DNA from: DASVEE01 sp036399695
GTDB taxonomy: Bacteria; Acidobacteriota; Thermoanaerobaculia; Gp7-AA8
Assembly (NCBI GenBank): GCA_036399695.1
Contig: DASWMP010000214.1
Coordinates: forward strand, 1 to 16,134
DNA: 16,134 nucleotides
Direction of reading: 5' to 3'
In this document: in pieces, positions 1 through 5,923 of the stretch
Layout: every line of letters begins with the position of its first letter
Numbering within the stretch: the stretch's first letter is position 1
Translations under genes and position numbers: made by a program
Notes under the pieces: generated by a model
Seen by the model: only the letters and a program-made list of their open reading frames with translations
Told to the model about the DNA's origin: nothing
The model's database searches: none

Positions 1-462
1 GTGCTGCTCCAGCTCTTCGTGATCTACTACGGCCTCTCCGGCGTGGTGCGCCTCCCCGCGTTCGCGGCGGCGGTGCTCGGGCTCGGGCTCAACTACGCGG
101 CGTACGAGTCGGAGATCTACCGCGCCGCGCTCGAGGCGATCCCGCGCTCGCAGCTCGAGGCCGCGCGCACGCTCGGTCTCTCCGAGGCGCAGACGCTGCG
201 GCTCGTACGCGGTCCGCAGGCGCTCCGCCTCGCGCTCGCGCCGATGACCAACGATTTCGTCGCGCTGCTCAAGGACTCGTCGCTCGTCTCCGTCATCACG
301 GTCGTCGAGCTGACGAAGCAGACGCAGATCTTCGCCGCGAACATCGGGAGCTGGGTCATTCCCGGCGCGATCTGCGCGGCGCTCTACCTCATCATGTCGC
401 TGCCGCTGGCGCGCCTCGCCCGCGGCCTCGAAGCGCGCTGGAAGATGGGGAGCGTCTCGTGA
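1..462 (+). CDS. Polar amino-acid ABC transporter permease, C-terminal part
   Basis: This is the C-terminal 153 residues of an inner-membrane permease of the HisM/GlnP type, which forms the channel of a polar amino-acid importer. The reading frame is open from base 1, and the first residues (LLQLFVIYYGL) match the middle of such permeases, so the GTG at base 1 is probably internal and the true start lies upstream of the window. Residues 54-86 hold the EAA loop (EAARTLGLSEAQ and following), which docks onto the ATPase. Hydrophobic segments lie near residues 20-33, 92-103 and 117-135. The stop overlaps the start of the ATPase gene by four bases (GTGA), a typical translationally coupled operon. 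The substrate-binding protein is not in the window; it may be upstream or fused to the missing N-terminus. The family call is firm, the substrate unknown. Confidence 0.9.
   Translation: MLLQLFVIYYGLSGVVRLPAFAAAVLGLGLNYAAYESEIYRAALEAIPRSQLEAARTLGLSEAQTLRLVRGPQALRLALAPMTNDFVALLKDSSLVSVITVVELTKQTQIFAANIGSWVIPGAICAALYLIMSLPLARLARGLEARWKMGSVS
447..452 (+). promoter_or_regulatory. Shine-Dalgarno of the ABC ATPase gene
   Basis: GGGGAG ends six bases before the GTG at 459 and lies inside the permease gene. It decides the GTG start and fits translational coupling across the GTGA overlap. Confidence 0.7.
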
Positions 463-1112
463 TCCTGCGCATCGAGAACCTCCGCCTCGCCCGCGGCTCG
501 CGCGAGATCCTCAAAGGCATCACCTTCGACGTCGCCCGCGGTGAGCTGGTGGCGCTCATGGGGCTGAGCGGCGGCGGGAAGACGACCGTCCTCCGCGCCA
601 TCACGGCCCTCGAACCGTTCGACTCCGGCTCGATCGACGTAGACGGCGTCAAGCTGCTGCCAGGAACGCATCCGGCGCCGCGCGAGCTGCGCCAGCGCGT
701 CGGCATGGTGTTCCAGCACCATTCGCTGTTCGAGCATCTCACCGCTCTCGACAACGTCACGCTCGCGCCGCTGCACGTGGCCGGCGTCTCGCACGCCGAC
801 GCCCACAATCGCGCCGTGGAGCTGCTCACCTCCCTCGGCGTTGCCCACCGCAAGCATGCCTTCCCGCGCGAGCTTTCCGGCGGTGAAGCGCAGCGCGTCG
901 CCATTGCCCGGGCCATGGCCATGGATCCGCCGCTCCTGCTGATGGACGAGCCGACCGCCGCGCTCGATCCGGCACGACGGCTGGAGCTCGGGCAGACGCT
1001 GCGCCGTCTCACTGGTGAAGGGCGCACGCTGCTCGTCTCGACGCACGACGAAGACTTCGCGCAGGATTTCGCCACGCGCGTCATCCAGCTCGTGGACGGC
1101 CTCGTTCGTTAA
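459..1112 (+). CDS. Polar amino-acid ABC transporter ATP-binding protein
   Basis: This 217-residue cytoplasmic ATPase powers the importer whose permease ends at 462. The ABC motifs are complete and in order: Walker A GLSGGGKTT (residues 35-43, Lys41), Q-loop Gln86 in GMVFQHHSLF, signature LSGGEAQ (139-145), Walker B LLLMDE (Asp163, Glu164) and H-loop His196. The FQHHSLFEHLTALDNV stretch is typical of the GlnQ/HisP group. It is somewhat shorter than usual members (about 240), mostly at the C-terminus. The GTG start at 459 is supported by GGGGAG at 447-452, six bases upstream. The stop TAA (1110-1112) lies inside a possible -10 element for the next gene. Ligand specificity cannot be read from an ATPase. 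Confidence 0.93.
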   Translation: MILRIENLRLARGSREILKGITFDVARGELVALMGLSGGGKTTVLRAITALEPFDSGSIDVDGVKLLPGTHPAPRELRQRVGMVFQHHSLFEHLTALDNVTLAPLHVAGVSHADAHNRAVELLTSLGVAHRKHAFPRELSGGEAQRVAIARAMAMDPPLLLMDEPTAALDPARRLELGQTLRRLTGEGRTLLVSTHDEDFAQDFATRVIQLVDGLVR

Positions 1113-1115
1113 ACT
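1110..1115 (+). promoter_or_regulatory. Candidate -10 element (TAAACT) for a leaderless S9 peptidase mRNA
   Basis: TAAACT ends six bases before the ATG at 1122, in the context GTTAAACTGCCGCGATG, and no Shine-Dalgarno is visible. A -10 this close would start transcription at or next to the ATG. Its first three bases are also the stop codon of the ATPase gene, so part of the match is forced. No good -35 is visible. The context resembles that of the asparagine synthase start. Confidence 0.35.
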
Positions 1116-1121
1116 GCCGCG

Positions 1122-3023
1122 ATGTTCCTGCTGGCGGTGCTCATGGCGACCCTTTCGATCGAAGACTACGTAACGCTGACGCACATCTCCTCCCCGAAGC
1201 TGACGCCGGACGGCAAACGCATCGCGTATGTCGTCAACCGCGCGGACATGGAGCGGAGCGCGTACGACGCGGAGATCTGGCTGGCCGAAGCGGACGGCAG
1301 CCGCAACCTGCAGCTCACGAGCGCACCCGGCAACGACAACACGCCGCGCTGGTCGCCGGACGGCAAGCGGCTGGCGTTCCTCTCCGAGCGCGAAGGGCGC
1401 GCGCAGATCTTCGTCATCAACCCGGACGGCGGCGAAGCGGCGAAGCTCACGAGCGAGCCGACCGCCATCCGTACGTTCGACTGGTCGCCGGACGGGAAGT
1501 CGATCGCGTTCCTGCGCATGGAGGGTCCGTCACCCGAGGAGGAGAAGCGGATCAAGGAGCGGGAGGATGTGCGCATCGCGGACGTCGACGACAAGCACGT
1601 GCATCTGTACGTCGCCGACGTGGCTACGCGCGCGGTGCGGCGGCTGACGCGCGGCGCCTTCTCGATCTACGGCTTCGACTGGTCGCCGGATGGGAAGACC
1701 ATCGCCTTCGACCGTGCGCCGGTCGGCGGGCTCGATGGCATGTACCGCACCGATTTGTATCTGCTGTCGGTGGAAGACGGCACGCAGACGCCGCTGCTCG
1801 CGCGCGGCGGGCTCGATCGCGGTCCGCGGTTTTCGCCCGATGGCAAGGAGCTGGCGTTCGTCAGCACGAGCGGCATCGACGACTGGCTCGCCGAGCAGCA
1901 TGTGAACGTCTTGCGGCTCGACGGCGGTGCCGCGCCGGCCGTCGTCTCCCGCGCGTACGGCCGCACGCCCGAATCACTGCTGCACTGGACGCCCGAGGGG
2001 ATTTTCTTCGAAGGGCCGTGGAACACGACCACGCAGCTCTACCGTATCAACGGCACGAACGTCACGGACCTGACGAAGTTCGAAGGGCTGTCCGCCGATC
2101 CGGACGTGGCGAACGGCCGCGTGGTCTTCGTCCGCCAGTCGCTGACGTCACCGCCCGAGCTGTACGTGACGGACCTGGCCACGTTCGCGCCGCGACGCAT
2201 CACCAATCACAACGAGCGCTTCCGCGACCGCCAGCTCGGCGCGACGCGCGTCATCCGCTGGAAGAACCCGAAGGACGGCCTCGAGATCGAAGGGCTGCTC
2301 ACGCTGCCGGTGGGCTACCGCGAAGGAACGCGCGTGCCGCTGCTCGTCTTCGTGCACGGCGGCCCGGCCTCCCGTTTCGATCAGGGCTACCTCGGCTACC
2401 TCGGGCCGACGTACGCGCCGCACGCTCTGGCCGCGAACGGCTTCGCCATTCTGCGTCCGAACGTGCGCGGCACCGGCGGCTACGGCGAAGCCTTCAAGCA
2501 GGCGAACCGCCAGGACTGGGGCGGCATGGATTGGCTCGACGTGAACGCCGGCATCGACAAAGTCATCGCCGACGGTATCGCCGACCCCGACCGCCTCGGC
2601 CTGATGGGCTGGAGCTATGGCGGCTACCTGGCCACGTGGTCGCTGTCGCAGAGCAAGCGATTCAAGGCCGTGAGCATCGGCGCTCCGGTCGTCGACCTCA
2701 TCAGCTTCCACGGCACCTCCGACATCCGCGACTTCATCCCGACCTATTTCCCGAAGATGCCGCTCCCGCTCCTGCAGGAACGGAGTCCGCTGCTGCGGCT
2801 GACCGAGGTGAACGTCCCCGTGCTCATCCAGCACGGAGCCGACGACGACCGCGTACCGCTGTCGCAAGGCACGATGCTGTACCGCAGACTCGACGAGCTG
2901 GGCGCGGACGTGACGTTCGTAACCTACCCCCGCAGCGCCCACGGCGTCCGCGAGCCGAAACTGCGGATTGACGTGGCGCGACGCAACCTGGAGTTTTTCA
3001 CGAAACACGTGCGGGATCGGTGA
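1122..3023 (+). CDS. S9 family prolyl oligopeptidase / acylaminoacyl-peptidase-like serine peptidase
   Basis: This 633-residue protein has the two-part layout of S9 peptidases. Residues ~15-380 form a beta-propeller with repeated WSPDGK/FSPDGK blades of the TolB/DPP-IV type. Residues ~395-633 form the alpha/beta-hydrolase domain. The catalytic triad is visible: Ser498 in GWSYGG, Asp575 in HGADDDRVP and His607 in SAHG. The HGGP motif near residue 415 supplies the oxyanion region. Such enzymes cleave short peptides, often dipeptides or acylated residues, from the N-terminus. The first residues (MFLLAVLMATL) are too short for a normal signal peptide, so a cytoplasmic site is likeliest. The ATG at 1143 (residue 8) is an alternative start; neither start has a clear Shine-Dalgarno. 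The gene follows the importer by nine bases, so peptide or amino-acid use is a plausible shared theme. Exact specificity is unknown. Confidence 0.93.
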   Translation: MFLLAVLMATLSIEDYVTLTHISSPKLTPDGKRIAYVVNRADMERSAYDAEIWLAEADGSRNLQLTSAPGNDNTPRWSPDGKRLAFLSEREGRAQIFVINPDGGEAAKLTSEPTAIRTFDWSPDGKSIAFLRMEGPSPEEEKRIKEREDVRIADVDDKHVHLYVADVATRAVRRLTRGAFSIYGFDWSPDGKTIAFDRAPVGGLDGMYRTDLYLLSVEDGTQTPLLARGGLDRGPRFSPDGKELAFVSTSGIDDWLAEQHVNVLRLDGGAAPAVVSRAYGRTPESLLHWTPEGIFFEGPWNTTTQLYRINGTNVTDLTKFEGLSADPDVANGRVVFVRQSLTSPPELYVTDLATFAPRRITNHNERFRDRQLGATRVIRWKNPKDGLEIEGLLTLPVGYREGTRVPLLVFVHGGPASRFDQGYLGYLGPTYAPHALAANGFAILRPNVRGTGGYGEAFKQANRQDWGGMDWLDVNAGIDKVIADGIADPDRLGLMGWSYGGYLATWSLSQSKRFKAVSIGAPVVDLISFHGTSDIRDFIPTYFPKMPLPLLQERSPLLRLTEVNVPVLIQHGADDDRVPLSQGTMLYRRLDELGADVTFVTYPRSAHGVREPKLRIDVARRNLEFFTKHVRDR

Positions 3024-3041
3024 GCGCCGCGCAGCGTAACT

Positions 3042-3130
3042 GTGATCTTGGAGTGCGGTGGCGACGAACGCCACCGCTCTGCTACCCGTGTACAAGCGCG
3101 GGGGCGTCCGCCACCGCACTCCGAGATCAC
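3042..3130. terminator. Palindromic repeat between convergent genes, probable two-way terminator
   Basis: Arms 3042-3063 and 3109-3130 are 22 bases long and complementary throughout, counting one G-U pair. They enclose a 45-base loop. The core CGCCACCGC occurs at both 3069-3077 and 3109-3117, so the left arm (GCGGTGGCG, 3055-3063) can pair with a near partner in a tight hairpin or with the far arm. No U-run follows on either strand. It lies just past the peptidase stop and ends exactly where the duplicated oxidoreductase 3' end begins (3131). Its self-contained look suggests a dispersed genomic repeat, which cannot be confirmed here. Confidence 0.6.
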
Positions 3131-3170
3131 TTACGGGAGCACGGCGCCGCATTCCTGCGCGACTGGTCGC
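3131..3170 (-). pseudogene. Duplicated 3' end of the saccharopine-dehydrogenase-like gene (direct repeat, copy 1)
   Basis: Read on the minus strand this encodes PVAQECGAVLP followed by TAA. The intact gene ends FAQECGAVLA followed by TAG at 4052. At DNA level 3131-3170 aligns with 4052-4092 with about 35 of 41 positions matching: AGCACGGCGCCGCA is identical, then one mismatch, then TCCTGCGCGA is identical. Frame and stop position agree, so this is a true remnant or duplicate of the gene end and not chance. Similarity fades after about 13 codons. Confidence 0.75.
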
Positions 3171-3204
3171 GACGGACTGACGGTGATGCGGAGCGTTGCG
3201 CGCC

Positions 3205-3822
3205 TTACCACGGGTTCTTCGTCAGCCATCCGACCACGAGCTTCGTGTAATCACCGAACGTCAGCTCTCCGACATCGAGATGCACGTCCGCCGCTTGAAC
3301 GGAGAGCTGTGCTCGGAATCGTTCGTATCGGCCAAAGATCGCCTTGCCGCCCGGCATTTGCACAGCAGTTCGGTGCGTACTCAGCCAGTCGCGAACAGCA
3401 CGGATCGCGTCCGCGGGCCGATCGTTATGAGCGCGCACGTCCTGGCCCGCAATGTCTGAACAGAAGTTTCGATAGCGATATCGCTCCCGATCGAGCACCA
3501 GACAGCGTTTCTGGCGATGCCTTGCCGTTCCGTAGCGCTTGGCGCCGAGAAAGAATCCGAGCTCGAGCGGCATATTGAAGCGCGCCAGGCCCGTTGACCG
3601 GTCGATACCGGCACGTGAGACGTCGTGGACGCCGTACTTGCACTGCTCGATGATGTCCAGAATTTTCAGGACCCGCGTCTGGCCACTGTCATCCACTTCG
3701 AGTGCTGATCGCGCTGTGAAGCCACAATCGTGGACCGCAAAGACGAGCGCGTCGAAGAGGCGTGAGTATTTGTTGTCGAAGGGGACGTTGAGAAAGACGC
3801 TGTCCTCGTACGCCGCGGCCAT
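3205..3822 (-). CDS. Conserved protein of unknown function with FLNVPFD and NMPLELG motifs
   Basis: This 205-residue soluble protein resembles a widespread uncharacterised family. Its recognisable blocks are FLNVPFDNKYSRLFDALVFA (residues 10-29), the HDCGF and ALEVDDSG region (31-47), the IIEQCKYGVHDVSR block (57-70), RFNMPLELGFFLGAKRYG (81-98), SDIAGQDVRAH (122-132) and ELTFGDY (186-192). An N-terminal strand with an early Asp (Asp16), then a Gly-hDhSR block, then an invariant-looking Glu in PLELG (Glu87), recalls nucleoside 2-deoxyribosyltransferase and TIR-type nucleotide-binding folds, where a Glu acts on a glycosidic bond. That is my inference from motif spacing, not an established function. 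No signal peptide or membrane helix is seen. It starts three bases after the stop of the 60-residue gene, so the two are surely co-transcribed. No clear Shine-Dalgarno precedes the ATG. Confidence 0.8.
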   Translation of the reverse strand: MAAAYEDSVFLNVPFDNKYSRLFDALVFAVHDCGFTARSALEVDDSGQTRVLKILDIIEQCKYGVHDVSRAGIDRSTGLARFNMPLELGFFLGAKRYGTARHRQKRCLVLDRERYRYRNFCSDIAGQDVRAHNDRPADAIRAVRDWLSTHRTAVQMPGGKAIFGRYERFRAQLSVQAADVHLDVGELTFGDYTKLVVGWLTKNPW

Positions 3823-3825
3823 GAA

Positions 3826-4008
3826 CTAGCGCTTTTTAGAAGACCGCCGCGAAGCCGAGACGCGTTTGCGGATGCGGACTGAATCGTCGCGCTCGAGAAT
3901 GACGAAGCGCCCCGTACCGTCGCGGTAAACGACACGTGCAGCGGAGGTTGCCTCCTGGAGCGAAACGCGGCTCTGGCCGGCTGCGGGCTTGATCGTTCGC
4001 TTCGTCAT
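3826..4008 (-). CDS. Small basic protein, partner of the 205-residue gene
   Basis: This is a 60-residue protein of unknown function, rich in Arg and Lys, especially in the tail (RIRKRVSASRRSSKKR). The middle (VSLQEATSAARVVYRDGTGRFVILE) looks like a short helix followed by a beta-hairpin. It is judged real because its stop lies three bases before the ATG of the conserved 205-residue gene, both sit inside the repeat-flanked cassette, and a -10-like element precedes its ATG. The charge would suit binding to nucleic acid or to an acidic partner, such as an antitoxin-like or regulatory subunit. That is speculation. Confidence 0.6.
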   Translation of the reverse strand: MTKRTIKPAAGQSRVSLQEATSAARVVYRDGTGRFVILERDDSVRIRKRVSASRRSSKKR

Positions 4009-4017
4009 GACTCGCGT

Positions 4018-4023
4018 ACTTTA
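4018..4023 (-). promoter_or_regulatory. Candidate -10 element (TAAAGT) for the two-gene cassette
   Basis: On the minus strand TAAAGT ends nine bases before the ATG at 4008, preceded by GTGT. It suggests that the cassette has its own promoter and that the 60-residue gene is leaderless or nearly so. No convincing -35 is seen. Confidence 0.35.
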
Positions 4024-4051
4024 ACACCGGGGCAACGACGCGCGATTTCCA

Positions 4052-4092
4052 CTACGCCAGCACGGCGCCGCACTCCTGCGCGAACTGTTCGC
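4052..4092 (-). repeat. Direct repeat, copy 2 (intact 3' end of the oxidoreductase gene)
   Basis: This is the partner of 3131-3170 in the same orientation, encoding FAQECGAVLA and the TAG stop. One single-base indel and a few substitutions separate the copies, so the duplication is not recent or the incoming copy was already divergent. Confidence 0.7.
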
Positions 4093-5080
4093 CGAAGTAC
4101 ACGGCCGGCGTGAACGCGCCGGGGCGCTTCGCGTCTGCGCGGAGCTTCTGCACGGCGCGCAGGCTCGATTCGACCGTGAAGGTGTAGCCCTCGGGGCATT
4201 CCATCGTCATCGTCACTTCCTCGCCGGTGCGTTTGGCGACGCGGCCCCAGAGATAGATGCGGCCGTCGGCGCGGCGGGTCGCGTCGGGGCCGGGGCGGCG
4301 GGCGGCGGACTTCTGGAGGAGGCGGTTGATGAAGGGGATGCCGACCAGGCGCAGGAGCGGGCGGAGGCGGCGGATGCGCGTCACGTCTTTCTTCGAGCGG
4401 GCGGTGTAGACGCGGATGTTCGGGATGCCGGTGGTGTGGTAGGCGGTGGAGACGTCGCCCCAGGGAATCGTGGCGGCGTAGCGGGTGCCGCCGGAGAAGG
4501 GGATGTCGCGGGCGTCGTGGAGGAGCGGCACCTGGACGATGCGGCCGTCGCGGCGCATGGCGCCGCCGCTGCCGAGGCCTTCGAGCGACGTCTTCGTCGT
4601 ACCGGGACTGAGGCCGCCGCCGCGCGTCCAGAAGGCGAGGTCGAGCTCGTCGGCGCCGGGGAGCTTGCGCGCGAGCATCGCCGCGAGGCAGTCGGTCGGG
4701 ACGACGTCGAAGCCGACGCCGGGCAACAGCGTCACGCCGCGTTGCACGGCTTCGTCGTGGCGCCCGAGGACGGCTTCGAAGACGGCGATCTCGCCGGTGA
4801 TGTCGAGGTAATGCGCGCCGGCGGCGAGACAGGCATCGACCATCGGCTTCGACGTCCGGCTGAAGGGGCCGGCGCAGTGCAGGACCGCGTCGACATCGCG
4901 CAGATCGGGTTGCTCGAGGTCGAAGACGCGTGCCTCGCATCCGAGCTCGCGCGCGAGTGGCTCGACTTTCCCGGCAGTGCGTCCGGCGAGAATCGGCCGT
5001 TCGCCGCGCTTCACCGCTTCGCGGGCGATCAGTTCACCGGTGTAGCCGTTGGCGCCGTAGATCATCCACATGGTCTGCAT
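4052..5080 (-). CDS. Saccharopine dehydrogenase-like NAD(P)-binding oxidoreductase
   Basis: This 342-residue protein opens with a Rossmann motif GANGYTG (residues 9-15), followed by GRTAGKVEPLARELG, VLHCAGPFS, ACLAAGAHYLDITGE and GVGFDVVPTDC. These are the marks of the saccharopine dehydrogenase NADP-binding family, including trans-acting enoyl reductase-like proteins. It probably carries out an NAD(P)-linked reduction in the cytoplasm; the substrate is unknown and lysine metabolism is not implied. The ATG at 5080 overlaps the stop of the upstream permease gene (TAATG) and has AAGGGG two bases upstream. The ATG at 5071 (residue 4) would give 11-base spacing and is an alternative. The same frame stays open far upstream, but that is a shadow of the permease gene. 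The last ~40 bases are duplicated at 3131-3170. Confidence 0.88.
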   Translation of the reverse strand: MQTMWMIYGANGYTGELIAREAVKRGERPILAGRTAGKVEPLARELGCEARVFDLEQPDLRDVDAVLHCAGPFSRTSKPMVDACLAAGAHYLDITGEIAVFEAVLGRHDEAVQRGVTLLPGVGFDVVPTDCLAAMLARKLPGADELDLAFWTRGGGLSPGTTKTSLEGLGSGGAMRRDGRIVQVPLLHDARDIPFSGGTRYAATIPWGDVSTAYHTTGIPNIRVYTARSKKDVTRIRRLRPLLRLVGIPFINRLLQKSAARRPGPDATRRADGRIYLWGRVAKRTGEEVTMTMECPEGYTFTVESSLRAVQKLRADAKRPGAFTPAVYFGEQFAQECGAVLA

Positions 5081-5838
5081 TACCCCTTCAACAATAGCGC
5101 GATCGTCATGACGAAACCGATCGTGACGACGAAGCGGCGTACGAACTTGCGTCCGAGGCGGCGGGCGATGCGGGCGCCGACGTAGCCGCCGAGGATCGAG
5201 CCGACGGCCATCAGGGCCACATCGCTCCAGACTACCGCGCCGGACACCACGAACCAGACGGCGGCGATGCCGTTGATGCAGATCGCCAGGAGGTTCTTCA
5301 GGCCGTTCATCTGGTGCATGTCGGTGAGACCGATCAGGCCGAGGGCGGCGAGCATGAGGATGCCGATCCCCGCGCCGAAGTAGCCACCGTAGAGACCGAC
5401 CAGGAACTGAAAGACGAAGCCGAACGTGACCCAGCCGACGGTCGGATGCTCGTGCGCCGCGGCCAGCGCGCCGAAGCGGCGGCTGATCATCTCCTGGCCT
5501 GCGAGCAACAGCGTCGCGCCGAGGATGAGGAACGGCACGAGCCGCTCGAAAGTGGAGCTGGGCGTGCGCAGGAGCAGCCAGGCGCCGAGCGCACCGCCGC
5601 CGAACGAGGGGATCACCAGCAGATACAGCCAGCGCTGCAGCGACGATAGCTCGCGCCGGAACCCGTACGCGCCCGCGAGCGAGCCGGGCCAGATGGCGAC
5701 GGTGTTGGTGGCATTGGCCAGGATCGGGTCCCGCCCGAGCCAGAGCAGCGCCGGAAAGGAGATGAGTGTGCCCCCGCCGGCGATGGAGTTGACGGCGCCC
5801 GCGGCAACGCCGGCAAGGAAGATGACGAGGTGAGTCAT
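5080..5838 (-). CDS. TauE/SafE family membrane permease
   Basis: This 252-residue integral membrane protein has the two-half TauE/SafE layout, with about eight hydrophobic segments. It begins LVIFLAGVAAGAVNSIAGGG, with the family motif GGGTLISFPALL (residues 21-32) and NATNT (42-46) in the first half. The second half carries GGYFGAGIGILMLAALGLIG and MNGLKNLLA. Members move sulfur-containing or organic anions, or are annotated as sulfite exporters; the substrate here is unknown. The ATG at 5838 fits the family N-terminus, and the open frame farther upstream is only repeat sequence. No Shine-Dalgarno precedes it, because the heptamer hairpin at 5839-5919 runs up to the start codon. The stop overlaps the next gene's ATG by one base. 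Confidence 0.9.
   Translation of the reverse strand: MTHLVIFLAGVAAGAVNSIAGGGTLISFPALLWLGRDPILANATNTVAIWPGSLAGAYGFRRELSSLQRWLYLLVIPSFGGGALGAWLLLRTPSSTFERLVPFLILGATLLLAGQEMISRRFGALAAAHEHPTVGWVTFGFVFQFLVGLYGGYFGAGIGILMLAALGLIGLTDMHQMNGLKNLLAICINGIAAVWFVVSGAVVWSDVALMAVGSILGGYVGARIARRLGRKFVRRFVVTIGFVMTIALLLKG
5083..5088 (-). promoter_or_regulatory. Shine-Dalgarno at the permease/oxidoreductase junction
   Basis: AAGGGG on the minus strand lies within the last codons of the permease gene, two bases before the ATG at 5080 and eleven before the ATG at 5071. It supports translational coupling but leaves the exact start open. Confidence 0.55.
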
Positions 5839-5919
5839 GTTGTCGGTTGTTGGTTGTTGGTTTCTGGTGCTGCGCTCGGCGGCCGGAACACCGACAACCG
5901 ACAACCAACAACCAACAAC
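5839..5919. repeat. Inverted array of 7-base units (GTTGTTG/GTTGTCG), hairpin
   Basis: The left arm (5839-5867) reads as four 7-base units GTTGTCG, GTTGTTG, GTTGTTG, GTTTCTG. The right arm (5891-5919), read on the minus strand, is GTTGTTG twice then GTTGTCG twice. The arms can pair in several registers around a ~23-base centre. It fills the gap between the kinase stop (5924) and the permease start (5838), so on the minus-strand transcript it could act as a terminator, an mRNA-stabilising hairpin or a block to ribosome entry. Confidence 0.75.
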
Positions 5920-5923
5920 GGTT

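Larger units (their letters stand above)
3131..4092. mobile_element. Putative inserted two-gene cassette flanked by ~40-bp direct repeats
   Basis: The direct repeats 3131-3170 and 4052-4092 are copies of the 3' end of the oxidoreductase gene. Between them are only the 60- and 205-residue genes, with 34 bases on one side and 43 on the other. Three 60-base samples inside (3241-3300, 3301-3360, 3661-3720) contain 34, 36 and 33 G+C, clearly lower than the adjacent oxidoreductase gene; parts of the peptidase gene are similarly low, so composition alone is weak evidence. The arrangement resembles att-site duplication by elements that integrate at gene ends. There is no integrase or transposase inside. 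Removing 921 bases would recreate a simple peptidase-hairpin-oxidoreductase arrangement. An alternative is a tandem gene duplication later mostly deleted. Confidence 0.5.

Noticed and set aside
3020..3578. Plus-strand open frames covering 3020-3578
   Set aside because: They cross the palindrome and run opposite the conserved 205-residue gene. No recognisable protein and no ribosome binding site.
3131..4092. Insertion sequence or integron cassette
   Set aside because: No transposase, integrase, terminal inverted repeats or attC-like site found. Only the direct repeats support insertion, so it is kept as a putative cassette without a class.
4052..5911. 619-codon minus-strand frame that would fuse extra sequence to the oxidoreductase
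   Set aside because: The N-terminal ~277 codons are a shadow of the TauE-like gene plus heptamer repeat. The Rossmann motif begins just after the ATG at 5080, which has a Shine-Dalgarno.
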